Shown here: in pieces, positions 10,713 through 20,312 of the stretch
Numbering within the stretch: the first letter of the stretch is position 1
How the letters are laid out: the number at the start of each line of letters is the position of its first letter
From: Funneliformis mosseae
Taxonomy: Eukaryota; Glomeromycota; Glomeromycetes; Glomerales; Glomeraceae
DNA length: 27,394 nucleotides
Direction: 5' to 3'
NCBI GenBank assembly: GCA_910592005.1
Contig: CAJVPP010000704.1
Location: 1 to 27,394 of the forward strand
Position numbers and translations under genes: made by a program
The notes under the pieces: model-generated
What the model saw: the letters and a program-made list of their open reading frames with translations, nothing else
The model's database searches: none
Told to the model about the DNA's origin: nothing

Positions 10713-11900
10713 ATTTCATTTAATAAAACTTCAAGATTTTATAAAGAAAATAATAATTATAAAAGTTATTACGAAGAGAATAATAATGAAAATTATTATG
10801 AAAAGAATGATGATAAAATTTATTACAGAGAGAATAATGATGTAAGTTACTATAGAGGAAGTGATGATAATGAAAGTTACTATGAAGAAAATGATGATAA
10901 TGAAAGTTATTATAAAGAGAATGATGATAAACAAGTAGAATAATCTGACTCTAATAGTATAGAACCTATTCAAACAATAATAGATGGTAAAGCTGATTTT
11001 AAATCTTTATCAGGAGAGTATGGTCTTTATTTTCAGAATTTTACAGAAATAATATTTTTTACTTAGATCACGAAATATATGATTAGTAAGTGAAGCTGTC
11101 CTATATTTCTTTTTACAAAAAATTTTAACTTATTATTAAAATAAACTATTTAGTAACAAAAGTATATGATGATCTTATATGTATTTTAAAGTATACTAAA
11201 TTTTAACCAGATTATATAGTTAAAAATATTCAAAAATTATAATTATTATATAATTGACTTCTGTTACAAATAATAAAAAATATAGTATTTCTATTAAAAA
11301 TATGAAAATACTATCAACTTCAACATCTATTAAAGATGCTTATACTATATCAATAACTAAACATATAAAAAGAGTCTTGAGAAATAATAATTTGTATTCA
11401 CAGATATATTTTAGACCAGGTATTAAAACTAATGAAAAATCTGAATTTTGATATGATAAAATATAGCAAAAATCTCCTCTATTTAGACAATTGTCAATTG
11501 AAATAAATATGTTTAATTATAATAATAAATTTTAAACATTACTAATTATTAACTATATTTAAGTATTATATACTACAGGATCTTTTATTCAATATGAATA
11601 TAGAAAAGAAGAATAGGAAAAATTCTTGTAATTGTTACAACTTCTAGTAGTATCAAATTAAAAATTTAGCTTTTTTATTATAGTGATGAATTATTAAGAA
11701 ATATTACAAGTTCAGCAAAAATAAAATGAGCTAAAGCTAGAGAATTATGGTTAAGTAAAAAATCATATTTTATTGATCTAAAAAATATTCTTAAGCTACT
11801 ACTGTATGATTTCAAGATATTTTGCAACCTAATAATTATCAATTTTATGTTAATAAAATCTTATATAGTATCACCGTAAAATTCTTTAATTTGAGGTGAT
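10713..11900 (+). pseudogene. Decayed transposon-type protein (family multicopy in AM fungi)
   Basis: Plus-strand relic. It starts with an acidic tandem repeat (10738-10945) of about six units of 9-10 residues built on YY-[EKR]-E-[NS]-[ND]-D-x-E-S. A segment SGEYGLYFQNFTE (11008-11046) comes next, then shifted pieces including ITKYMIS, NKKYSISIKNMKILSTSTSIKDAY-like blocks (11254 on) and YFRPGIKTNEKSEF (11406-11448). The two stops after that, TGA (11449-11451) and TAG (11464-11466) in the context SEF-stop-YDKI-stop-QKSPLF, both sit where I expect Trp. The layout matches a transposon protein I remember as highly repeated in Rhizophagus genomes, possibly Plavaka/KDZ-related. That name is uncertain. 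It is dead, with many stops and frame changes. Confidence 0.5.
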
Positions 11901-12353
11901 CACGTTATCAAGTCTCTACTCAAAATTTCTAACTGTGACTTATTGCAGTCAAGATGTTAAGATCTGCTTAACTCTTAACTTTACTAAATTTACGCGTTAG
12001 ACTTATACAAATCTATCAAGTATGAAGACTTGAAAGATGAGATTATGAATAATTTTAATTAAAGAATTTAGATGATGAACTCAATTACAAATAATGTGTA
12101 GGAATCATATCAGATTATATGAAGACATGAAGAGGCAGAAAGATATAAGTTTTGAATAATTCCTTTATTAATATTAAAACTTGTATTTGTAAGAGAGTTT
12201 ACAAATATGCAAAAAAGTTAATTTACAATATAGGCAAAAGTCTATCTATTTATACAAAATTTCTTTTGTCATGGCTAATTAATTACTATGCTATAAACTA
12301 ACTAATTTAGCAAAATAAAATATAAGTAAAATAAATATATTGAGAATAATAAA

Positions 12354-12630
12354 AATACGTAAAATAATAAAAATATAAAATATAACAAAAATAACAATAA
12401 GATTTAAAATATTAAAAATACGTATAACACTAAATATTCTTAAACTTCATTTAATTTGTAAAATTATGATTATCATCAGTATTTGAAAGATCTTCAGAAT
12501 TACATAGATCCTCCATATTTTCAGAATTCACAGAATTCTCAGTATTTTCAGAATTTTGAATTAAGAGATCGTTATACTGCGTTATTCATGTAACTTCATT
12601 ATGATTGGCTAATTGCTCTGTTGATAGTAT
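12354..12630 (-). repeat. Dispersed repeat, copy 2 (more decayed)
   Basis: Second copy of the repeat at 1-270, same orientation. The small minus-strand frame is present (stop codon complement at 12451-12453) but its start is ATA and its Trp codon is TGA. By my hand alignment of the frame and its 3' flank, about fifteen differences read as C-to-T or G-to-A going from copy 1 to copy 2, against about four in the opposite direction. There is also a short insertion in the Glu/Asn-rich part. Confidence 0.8.
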
Positions 12631-12849
12631 ATTTGATATCTTGTGAGTATTTCAGTAATAAGAACCCTAACAATTATATTTGCCATTTTTTAAATTTTCT
12701 GTTTGAAATTATATTTAACATTATTCTGTATAGGAGAAATATTTAGAAAAATTTTGCTTTCAGTTCAAAGTTAGTTAAGTCATAAAATAAAAAGACATAT
12801 ATAACCGATGTAATAGTTTCAATAATTTGAGTATCATTAAAAGATCTTC

Positions 12850-13460
12850 TAATTGAAAAATCTGATTATATTTTTATAGCTGAACGTCAAAGTATAGTTA
12901 ATAAAGATCGAAGAGGAGTTGAAAAATGACTAGATATTATATTCATTGCTAATTATAATAATAGGTCATATAAATTAATTTATGGTAAAAGTTCCATATC
13001 ATTTGTGACAAATAAAAAAAGAAAAATGATAGGGTAAAAATTTGGAAAGAGATGAACAATGAAATATATTAGGCTTACAAAGAATGCAAGTCTGACAAAG
13101 ATGATTTTGGTATTATTGAGATCCAAATTGCCAGAATTGAGATGTATTTAAATATTCTCATTCAAGATATGGATGAGATACATCATTTTTATAATTTGTG
13201 TACAGTTAAAATTCTGATACAGCCAATAGATAGGAATACAGTATTTAAATTTGTTGAACTTTATTGACAATACGAGTATATAAAATGTAATTCTTATATT
13301 TTACGTGCTTAAAATTAATACATACTTATAATTATAGAATATCTTGCACATCAATATATTTCTTCTATATTATATGCTTTCAACTAGTTTAGTAGTAATA
13401 TAGAAAATAGCTCCACAGTATCTTCTCTACCAAGATTATCATCATCACAAAAAGAAAGTC
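12850..13460 (+). pseudogene. C-terminal half of a nuclease-like multicopy family, decayed
   Basis: The reading starts with SDYIFIAERQSIVNKDRRGVE, then LDIIFIANYNNRSYKLIYGKSS. A frame change follows, then KIWKEMNNEIY, stop, AYKECKSDKDDFGIIEIQIA and MYLNILIQDMDEIHHFYN, and a Ser-rich tail (SSTVSSLPRLSSSQKES). The order of an acidic residue, a beta-strand-like run and an [E/K]xS-type motif is reminiscent of PD-(D/E)XK nuclease folds, but that is only a suggestion. The segment corresponds to the C-terminal half of a family whose N-terminal half appears at 26294-26904, as far as I remember the family. Stops at LDIIFI-upstream (TGA) and NEIY-stop (TAG) fit lost Arg and Trp codons respectively. Confidence 0.5.
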
Positions 13461-13641
13461 TATAAAATTTGAAAAAAAATAATCTAATTATTATTTGTAT
13501 TTACTATTTTAATAAAATGTCCTGGTGGCTGATTATTTTTAATATTCTCTATATTTTTTTTTACTTACAGGCTGTAAGGGAAAATCATATGATTTTTACT
13601 TTTGAATATATAAAGCATAAATAATACTATATCACATAAGC

Positions 13642-13830
13642 ATGCAATCTAAAATAGATGATTCCAGTGAGACCAATTTATTAAAATAATGCACTAGCGA
13701 TTTTGAGGTTAAGAACAATAAAATTAAGGCTAAGAATATTGAGCTTAAAGCCAGAATTGCGAAATTGAAAGACAAGCAATCATAAAATGAATTAATAAAA
13801 AACTTGCTATTTGTATCACAAAAAACATGA
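13642..13830 (+). pseudogene. Short coiled-coil relic
   Basis: From an ATG at about 13642 the plus strand reads a Lys/Glu/Ile-rich helix-forming segment (FEVKNNKIKAKNIELKARIA, then KLKDKQ) with two TAA stops at probable Gln or Lys positions, ending at TGA near 13830. The heptad-like spacing of Ile and Leu with charged residues suggests a coiled coil. No family is assigned. It follows directly on the nuclease-like relic. Confidence 0.35.
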
Positions 13831-14250
13831 TTATGTATTAATTTGGCAAAATTTCTTTAGTGTTAGGATATCTCTGCTAAATGATTTTTTCTCATTGACC
13901 ATTGGTTAAGTGTCATATGCATTTTTGATCAGAGTTTTCTAGCAGATCTCTCACTACATTGATATATATGACTATATTTTTGTAAAATTTCTAAAATTTC
14001 TGAATCTATAAAATTCTCAAGATTTTTATTAGTTACCTATAGTAACAATAACTGGTATACTAACACCATCTTTTCACGTATATTACTCAAAGCAACTTAA
14101 CCAGCTTTCTTGTTTCATCAAAATAGATATATAGTGACATCTTACATCACGAAAATATCTATTATCGCTAAAATAGGTAAATAGTATCCATACCAAAGTG
14201 AAAGATTTGTTAAATAAGGCAGTTAAAAATTATATTAAGCAAAAAAGTGT
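13831..14250. other. No gene seen
   Basis: Stops are frequent in all frames and I find no conserved segment. The composition is slightly less AT-rich than in the left part of the window, as in the rest of the neighbouring block, so it may hold relics too diverged to read. Confidence 0.4.
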
Positions 14251-14610
14251 TAAAAAATGAAGCCTATTATTAGCAACTGTAAAACTTCGTTAAGGCAAGA
14301 AAATGAAGAATTGTGTATATCAAAGCAGGTATTAAAAAAAAGATTGAAGAGCTTTTCGACTTGCAAGAGCAATATAAGTCTTATAAGGTAGCTATGACCA
14401 AGTCTTTAGAAGAGAGTAGTAAGAAAGTCACCCAATTATCAAATTAGTAGCTTTTTTTAAAAGTATAATTTCTAATATAAAGAAAGCTATTGTATTAGCA
14501 GAAAAGTTCATTGACATATTAGAGAATAAATGCTAGCATCTAGAGGATATTATTTCTGTTAAAATAGAAAAATTATCACTCTTATTAATCAGATCCTTTT
14601 CAAAATAAAG
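14251..14610 (+). pseudogene. Decayed coiled-coil protein
   Basis: Plus-strand reading MKPIISNCKTSLRQENEELC from about 14258 shifts frame near 14335 into KKIEELFDLQEQYKSYKVAM and TKSLEESSKKVTQLSN. It then resumes as SIISNIKKAIVLAEKFIDILENKC and HLEDIISVKIEKLSLLLI. These are charged, Leu/Ile-spaced helices typical of coiled coils. It lies just outside the ATPase relic, tail to tail with it. Function unknown. Confidence 0.4.
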
Positions 14611-14775
14611 CATAGTGATGTAACTATAAAACTGAAAATATATTTTAGCATTTATGAAAAAAAATTATAGATGAAAAGGTATAATGAATTTGAATATAAT
14701 CTAAAAACTAAGAAAAAATATACATTTCGTTCTTAAACTTAAGAAATTCTACTCATCTAACTTCAAAGAAGAATT

Positions 14776-15477
14776 TTAGTCTAGTTTAATCGCTAATAGA
14801 TCATCTATCAGCTTAGTGAAATCAAAGACTACAAATTTTTATCTTGCAAATGCTTATCAATGATTTTAGACATTTTTTTTGAATCATCCATATATTGATG
14901 TATGACTTTATGGATATCATTCTGGCTATCACTGCCTCAGAATATATCTAGATGTGAGATATTTTCACGAATTATCTTCAGCATAGCTTGATATTTCTGA
15001 GTCATATATATAGGGAATATGTTTTGATGTCGTTCATTAATAAAATAAAAGACTATACTTTTTTCAATTCAATACAAAGATCTTTAAAAATAACAACAGT
15101 GCTTCTTTTTGGAAAGAATTTTCTTATATCTGAAATCTTTTCTACCTTTATTGTTTAAAATGTGATATTCTCTTAATATAGTGTAGGACTATTCGTAAAA
15201 ATATAGATAGCATTTTTAACTAGTTCTCATTTAGGTTTGGCATGCTTTCTAACTAAAATGAGATCATTATTTTTAATATATCTATTTTCCTTCTTATCTT
15301 TAAACATACGTTGGAATTTGTTACCTAAAAAAGATTGATAATCATATTAGTTTTTTCACTATGTAAGCCTTCAATAACTAAAAGAAGAAAAGGCCAATCT
15401 GGATTATATTTATTGCCCTTTATTCGCTTCAAAGATTTTCTGAAAATCTCGTCAATATTATACTTAAAGAATTCCAT
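14776..15477 (-). pseudogene. Packaging-ATPase-like relic (FtsK/HerA, Polinton/Maverick type)
   Basis: Relic of a small P-loop ATPase of the kind that pumps DNA into capsids in Polinton/Maverick elements and related viruses. Minus-strand reading from an ATG at 15477 gives a leader, then NPDWPFLLLVIEGLHSEKTN. The GxxGxGK[ST] Walker A loop appears here as EGLHSEKT (15346-15372) with its glycines lost. After a frame change comes GNKFQRMFKDKK, then NNDLILVRKHAKPK, a stop and ELVKNAIYIFTNSPT. The Walker B-like strand is TVVIFKDLCIE (15074-15100), with Lys where an acidic residue is expected. The C-terminal part (KYQAMLKIIRENISHL, DDLLAIKLD) ends at a TAA at 14776-14778. The length of about 230 codons suits the family. 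Frameshifts and stops make it non-functional. Confidence 0.7.
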
Positions 15478-15598
15478 ATAGTATTATATATCGAAATGAA
15501 TTTCTTAGTAAATTTCTGAGATCACAGATTTTACAAATTCTTAGCAATCTCAAATCTTGATCATTACTATTAGTAATATTTTTTTATCATGTGAGCTT

Positions 15599-16650
15599 TC
15601 AAGGATTAGGTTTCACTTTATTCAAAAACCCTTTCTCAATTAGAATATGTCTGATATAGGACAAGAGATCAGTTGTATAAGGAACTTCAATGAAGCATAT
15701 TTCTTAATTCTTACAAGTGTCTCGCTTCTTCTGATCATATTATCTTTGTATTTCTAAACTTCCACTCTTCCAATGATACAAACTATTATGATGATAATGT
15801 TAAGAACTTTGGTATTCGAATGCAATTTAAGGAATGGTATATGGGAGATTAAAATCAAAAGAGATAAAGTCCTCATTTTTATCATTGATGGTAATATTTG
15901 CAACTTTTTCTATATTAGATTAGATAACACATCTTTTTACCCAGAATCTTTGGGATTTTTCAAAAATAAAGTGCATTAGAGAGGAACATACAGAGATGCA
16001 ATTTCTCATTATACTCATTGAGATGCATCTCATCCAAAAAATTAGGCCTACATAGTGGAAATTTCTTACCTAATAGATCCTTGAAAATGTAATATACATT
16101 TCTTTCAGCAATGTAGTGGTATAGAGGGTACTATTCAAATTTTTTTATGATGTATTTTAATGGATACTCCTATTAATATACACTATTTTTACAAGACTAA
16201 AGATAAACATTATGACCATTTACTTGCCCAGTTCTTCTTAGGCATTGGCTACCACGTTTTTAACATATTGATGAGCTTCAGTTAAATTATCATTAGTAAT
16301 TTTAATATAATAGACAAACTCAGTAGAATGATATTTTCACATAAATCCATCAGGTGGATACTTGATTTTATCAGGTTCCTCAATCACTTAAAGCTTCTTA
16401 TATTTATAAGGTCATTTGGAATTCTGTTTTATCAAGTGAGCAGTTGATTCAATAAGCTCGTTCTCAAGATAATATAAGACTGATTGTGATGGATTTCTTC
16501 TAATAACAACTTTTTTGATTTTATAAATACGCAATGACTAGTATAGATTAATTGCTTAATGCCTGTAATCACTTTCTAGTTTACCCAATTTCAATAGATT
16601 TCTAACCACTATATCCTTCTTTAACTTTATCTCTTCATGCCTTCTAATTG
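15599..16650 (-). pseudogene. Endonuclease-like gene relic (VSR/PD-(D/E)XK-like end)
   Basis: Minus-strand relic. Upstream part: VVIRRNPSQSVLYYLENELI, a short linker, then PDKIKYPPDGFM, stop, KYHSTEFVYYIKITNDNLTE and AHQYVKNVVANA (about 16530-16240). Downstream in another frame: [38 protein letters not shown] (about 16115-15990). A divergent insert follows, then IAFEYQ (15809-15823), QKKRDTCKN and [17 protein letters not shown] (about 15700-15650). The order of RP-x-FL, L[D/N]-x-YN-x-L, AFEYQ, a KRD motif and LI-x-VPY is the layout of a restriction- or VSR-like endonuclease domain known from giant viruses and related elements. The catalytic function is inferred from that layout. Stops and frame changes are numerous. 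Confidence 0.55.
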
Positions 16651-17190
16651 TCTATTTAGCTTTACTAGAGGTTTTAATTCAACTTTGTCTAAAGTTTTAG
16701 CATGAGCTGGTAACATTCTGATAAGATGAGTTCTGCTATTATTCAAAAGTCAATGTATTTTTGAAGGATTTTATTTCAGAGCCTTAAATGTTTTCCTTCA
16801 ATTAATCGCCTTTCTATAGCGTATTAGATCTTATATATTAGTTTTACTAAATTTTTCTTAAATGCTTTAATAAAAGCCAAGCTCTCAAAATTATAAAGAT
16901 TGACAATACTTATAGTAATATTGTACTATTGCAACCCTCGTAAAAATGCATGTAAGAAGATTAGAAGGATCCTTATATATTTCTTTGATTGTGATTTAGA
17001 TTTCTAAACTATTTTTTGATATTAATAAATGCTTAACCTTAAAATATGTTGCCATATCTATGACTAGAAATCTACAAACAAATACCCTTTTACCATCCTG
17101 ATTATTATGAGTATAAAGCTAAATATCACATTGGTTGATCTTATTTGGGATTTTAATTTTTGAAAAACTTGCTTCAACTTTATATGATAA
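16651..17190 (-). pseudogene. Unrecognised relic upstream of the endonuclease-like gene
   Basis: On the minus strand from about 17180 I read VEASFSKIKIPNKINQCDI, stop, LYTHNNQDGKRVFVCRFLVI, then DMATYFKVKHLLISKNSLEI, stop, ITIKEIYKDPSNLLTCIFTR. Short, heavily broken pieces lead into the endonuclease-like relic. The first 100 residues are nearly uninterrupted and look like a folded protein, but I do not know the family. It could be the N-terminal domain of the downstream gene or a separate small gene of the same element. Confidence 0.4.
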
Positions 17191-17449
17191 TAGTTGTATA
17201 TAAATTTAGTAGCTATATTGATATTTTACCTATTTCATAATATTTTGTAATCAAAAAAAATATTCTTCCTCCTGACACGCTTTATGTATTTTTTTTGAAT
17301 TAGGATAAAAATCAGATATATTATAATATAAAAGCCTACAAACTATATGGAGCTCATCATATAGATTTATTACAATTTGGGATTGACTCATTCTTAAGAC
17401 AGAAATATTATGATAGTACTATAAATCAAGACTGAATAATAGAATATTT

Positions 17450-17989
17450 GATTTAGTATATTTACAGCTTTTAGATATGAATCAGAAGCTTCGTAGTAAG
17501 CTTCAAGATGAGATTTTTATTAATAAGAATAATGAGAAAAAACTTCATTCTCTTGTAAAGAAGCTTGAGCAATATTATTGAACTATCTTATTATAGGATA
17601 ATACTATTATAGCTTACAAAAAAGAGGTAGAGAAACTTAAATCAGAAATATCTGATTTGTGAAAATAGCTTAAGATTTTATAATAGGATAAAAAATTCAA
17701 GAATGAGGTTAGATTCATTCAAGATGGCCAAATAATAGAGTTTGAAAATAAGGTTAAAAATCTTAAAGCAAGAATTCAGATTCTCATAGATAAAAAAATC
17801 TCAATAAATGCTTTAAATATAACAACAACTAATCTTATTGCAAATTTTAATAGAGGGTTAGATTGAATTAAAAATCACATTAGAGGGTTGATATACCTAT
17901 ATAAAATTTCGCTAATGTTATAGATAGAATTAGAGACTCATTAAATACTATTCAGGTTACTTTACAAAATATCACAACTGAGAGAGAAT
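17450..17989 (+). pseudogene. Coiled-coil protein relic running into the DNA polymerase
   Basis: Plus-strand reading FDLVYLQLLDMNQKLRSKLQ continues as long Lys/Glu/Leu-rich helices (EKKLHSLVKKLEQYY; KKEVEKLKSEISDL; IEFENKVKNLKARIQILIDK) with several TAG/TAA/TGA stops at probable Gln or Trp codons. It then reads IRDSLNTIQVTLQNITTERE after a frame change. This is a classical coiled coil with no catalytic motif. Its end abuts the first recognisable polymerase residues at about 17990 in a different frame. The junction may therefore be a deletion or recombination point rather than a natural gene border. Confidence 0.5.
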
Positions 17990-19051
17990 GTCGCTGTAGA
18001 AAAGGATTGGTTATATTCATATAATGTTAAACTTGTAGAACAATTAGATGGTAGACGTTTCTTTGTCACAGAAAAATTAGTTTCCCATCTTAGATCACGA
18101 AAAAACTATATCATCCATTACCAAGAGCTCTAATATTATGTAAAATTAAGTATAATTGTAGATGAAGTTTCAGAGATATTCTTCTTCAACCAGACTAACT
18201 AGCTTGAATCATATATAACTTTTAATACTAAGAAACGTAATGAGGCTAAAAAAACTGAAAATACATTTTTGAGTGACTTTTTCAAACTTATGAATGTATC
18301 AGTATATGGCAAAACTATGGAAAATGTTTGCAAGTATCAGGATGTTAAGATTATGAAGAAGAATAATGAGCAAAATGAAAAAATTTTCTTGAAAAAGGTC
18401 TGCAAACCCTCATTTAAGTATGCTAGGTATCTTAGTAATATGCTAATAAGAATACATATGGGAAAGGTCAATGTAACTCTTAATAAGCCTATCATAGTCA
18501 GAGCATTTGTCTTAGGACTTGGTAAGCTTTACATGTATGAATTCTAGTATGGATATATGAAAAAAAGATATAGTGATAAAGCAAAGCTTGACTATATGGA
18601 TACAGATTTATTTATATATTATGTTGAGACTGAATATGTTTATAAAGATATGGATGTGTGACCAGACCTCTTTAATCTTAATGGAGATCAAACTGTCGGC
18701 AAATATAAGGATAAAACTCCAGGTAATATAATCACAGAATCTATGCATATTCGCTCAAAATTATACCATTACGTCTTAGCAGATAAATCAATACAGTCTA
18801 AGTATAAGGAGATTAATAAGAAGGGTATGAGTGATATGATCACAAATACATACATGCTAGCTTTAGAAGGATCCTTACTAGATGATCTAGTTGATAAGTC
18901 TAAATTGATAGAACAAGAGGTTAAGGACTTGATTATGCGAACTGAGGCAGATCTTATGACTCTAGTATATCAAGATTATCTCTTTGGTAAGGAAGTATTA
19001 TGAATGGATAATTGTGACGCAGCTTATGTGATACAAAAGATTGACTAAATT

Positions 19052-19168
19052 GACATAAGTGATATATGTGATATGTCAGACATATGTGACATAACTGACA
19101 TATTTGACATAGTTGACATATTAGATTTAGTTGATATATTAGACATAGTTAACATAGTAGACATATTA
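19052..19168 (+). repeat. 9-bp minisatellite encoding Asp-Ile-x tripeptides
   Basis: About thirteen tandem 9-mers of the form GACATANNT. In the frame continuing from the polymerase these read as DI-x tripeptides (DIS DIC DMS DIC DIT DIF DIV DIL and so on). A TGA and a TAA separate the array from the polymerase frame, so translation is unlikely here. The array lies inside the 594-bp insertion. Confidence 0.8.
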
Positions 19169-19309
19169 GTTATATCTTTATATGTAAATTATTTTATATA
19201 AATAGATAGCTTTTTAGTTCATGTAAAGGGAGAGATAGATAGAAACTTAACAAGATAGTTTTAGTAGTTTTAGAGGCAACTGGCCTACTGCGTCACCTTT
19301 TAGCTTTAG

Positions 19310-19380
19310 TATTTCGTTTCTTTTCTTTTCTTTTCTTATTTTCTTTTATTTTCTTTACTTTTCTTTATTTTTATTCTCTA
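19310..19380 (+). repeat. Polypyrimidine (TTTTC-type) tract
   Basis: The plus strand is a run of TTTTC, TTTTA and TTTAC pentamers with almost no purines for about 70 bases. It lies inside the insertion in the polymerase gene, about 14 bp after the CTGCGTCAC inverted-repeat arm. Confidence 0.7.
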
Positions 19381-19920
19381 TATTATTATTTTACTCGTGA
19401 ATAAACACATTATTTATAAATACAATTTACTGGCAATCTGTTAAATCGTAACTCACTGTAATCATATAAATACTTTTGATAAATTGTTTGAATTAAAACT
19501 TACAAACTGTTGAAAGATTACTGTGCAATTAAAAAGAATAACTGCTTGAACATCCCGTCTAACAGTCGTAGTTTATAAGAATTACACGTTAATAGTATTC
19601 TATATCAAGAATATAGGTATTCGATCAAAAGACCATATATTATCTCTGGTCGAATCTGAGAAAAGGGCCCTCTGCCCAATAGATACTAAACGTTAGATAT
19701 TATTAGATGGGATAACCACTTTACCATATGAGCATTGGCATATTATGATTTATAAGAATATGATCAAAGATGATATTTCCTATAAAGAGGTTGAAAAAAA
19801 AGCTATAAGGGCTAAACTTTCAGAAAAATACCAAAATGAATGTATGTCTCACATATTCAGCTACTAGCAATAAGCTAGACTTGTGAGTGAGTTGAATCAG
19901 CTAAGTCATAGAGTTTACAT

Positions 19921-19969
19921 AATTATTAGATTTTTTTTTCTAGAGCGATAAATATTCAGTTATAGAAAA
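19921..19969 (+). promoter_or_regulatory. Intergenic motif copy A, just before the 113-aa gene
   Basis: AATTATTAGATTTTTTTTT followed by CTAGAGCGATAAATATTCAG and TTATAGAAAA ends one base before the ATG at 19971. It matches the motif at 20304-20349 at all but about six positions plus a 2-nt difference in the T run. A T-rich stretch ending in TCTA, then GC-ATAAATATT and AGTTATA, right ahead of two successive genes suggests a shared transcription signal. TCTA-centred, AT-flanked late promoters are known in the giant virus CroV and its virophage Mavirus; any relation here is inference. Confidence 0.5.
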
Positions 19970-19970
19970 G

Positions 19971-20312
19971 ATGATAGCTGAATATTTATTTAATAATAGT
20001 TTTCAGCATAACCCAGTCTATGATATACACAACAGAGGATATATTGATAATTTTGTACAAGTACTAATTCTGTATGAACTTTTTAAAAATACAGAGGACG
20101 CAATGTCAGCGACTAAGGTATTAGCTAAAATAGTTCTATCTACTAATGTCAGTATAGGTTTGATCAGAAAATATCCAAATAATATTGATATTCCAAATGA
20201 ATTTTACAATTTAGTAAAGGCATTTTATTATTTGATTCTAAGAGAAAGAGAAGGGTTGGATGACAAATACCCTCTCCTACAGTTTAATAAAACAAGGAGG
20301 TATAATTATTAG
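19971..20312 (+). CDS. Uninterrupted hypothetical gene (113 aa) of the Polinton-like block
   Basis: A complete open frame from ATG (19971) to TAG (20310-20312), 113 residues, with no internal stop although all neighbours are broken. The start is supported by the conserved intergenic motif directly upstream. The protein is soluble and probably alpha-helical: MIAEYLFNNSFQHNP, then FVQVLILYELFKNTEDAMSA, LAKIVLSTNVSIGLIRKYPN, and NEFYNLVKAFYYLILREREG. It has no Cys, signal peptide or clear membrane span. I do not recognise it. Its place, right after the polymerase on the same strand, suggests an accessory or structural gene of the element. It may have escaped stop mutations because it is short, or because it is still used. 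Confidence 0.6.
   Translation: MIAEYLFNNSFQHNPVYDIHNRGYIDNFVQVLILYELFKNTEDAMSATKVLAKIVLSTNVSIGLIRKYPNNIDIPNEFYNLVKAFYYLILREREGLDDKYPLLQFNKTRRYNY

Larger units (their letters stand above)
19000..19593 (+). mobile_element. 594-bp insertion in the polymerase gene, 6-bp target duplication
   Basis: Polymerase coding sequence stops at GTATTA (18995-19000) and resumes at GTATTC (19595 on). AGTATT is found on both sides (18994-18999 and 19594-19599), consistent with a 6-bp target duplication. The displacement is exactly 600 bp, so the reading frame is in phase on both sides. The insert has no transposase. It contains a 9-bp minisatellite, an inverted pair GTGACGCAG (19014-19022) / CTGCGTCAC (19288-19296), a polypyrimidine tract and an unremarkable right part. 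No terminal inverted repeat, LTR or poly-A tail is evident, so its class is unknown. Confidence 0.6.
17990..19867 (+). pseudogene. Protein-primed-type family B DNA polymerase relic (Polinton/Maverick type), 5'-truncated
   Basis: Relic of the polymerase that replicates Polinton/Maverick-like elements. Ordered blocks on the plus strand are KLVSHLRSRKNYIIHYQEL, the motif B region FFKLMNVSVYGKTMEN (about 18278-18325), NKPIIVRAFVLGLGKLYMYEF, and the motif C palm block YMDTDLF (18593-18613), where DTDS is usual. Then come GKYKDKTPGNIITES and, after a 594-bp insertion, NIGIRSKDH and EKRALCPIDTKR. The 3'-5' exonuclease domain and motif A are missing, because the reading starts just upstream of the thumb/palm part at a junction with a coiled-coil relic. 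In-frame stops lie at 18131, 18200, 18545, 18659, 19694 and 19865. Those at 18200, 18545 and 19694 are TAG where the family has Trp. The frame is otherwise continuous over more than 1.2 kb, so decay is recent or slow. Confidence 0.85.

Noticed and set aside
10731..10973. Minus-strand Ile/Phe-rich membrane-like ORF
   Set aside because: It is antisense to the YYxENDD repeat, which fits the flanking plus-strand gene relic.
1..12630. Repeats at 1-270 and 12354-12630 as LTRs of one retrotransposon
   Set aside because: There is no reverse transcriptase, integrase or gag between them, no TG..CA ends, and they carry a small ORF; they are independent copies.
15773..15979. Plus-strand 68-aa ORF
   Set aside because: It is antisense to the endonuclease-like relic, whose AFEYQ motif lies in the same interval.
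18269..18547. Separate short gene starting at 18269
   Set aside because: The start would be TTG inside a frame that continues upstream as polymerase; it is an inner piece of the relic.
18131..19867. Functional polymerase using stop read-through
   Set aside because: The exonuclease domain and motif A are missing, motif C is altered, and a 594-bp insertion splits the gene.
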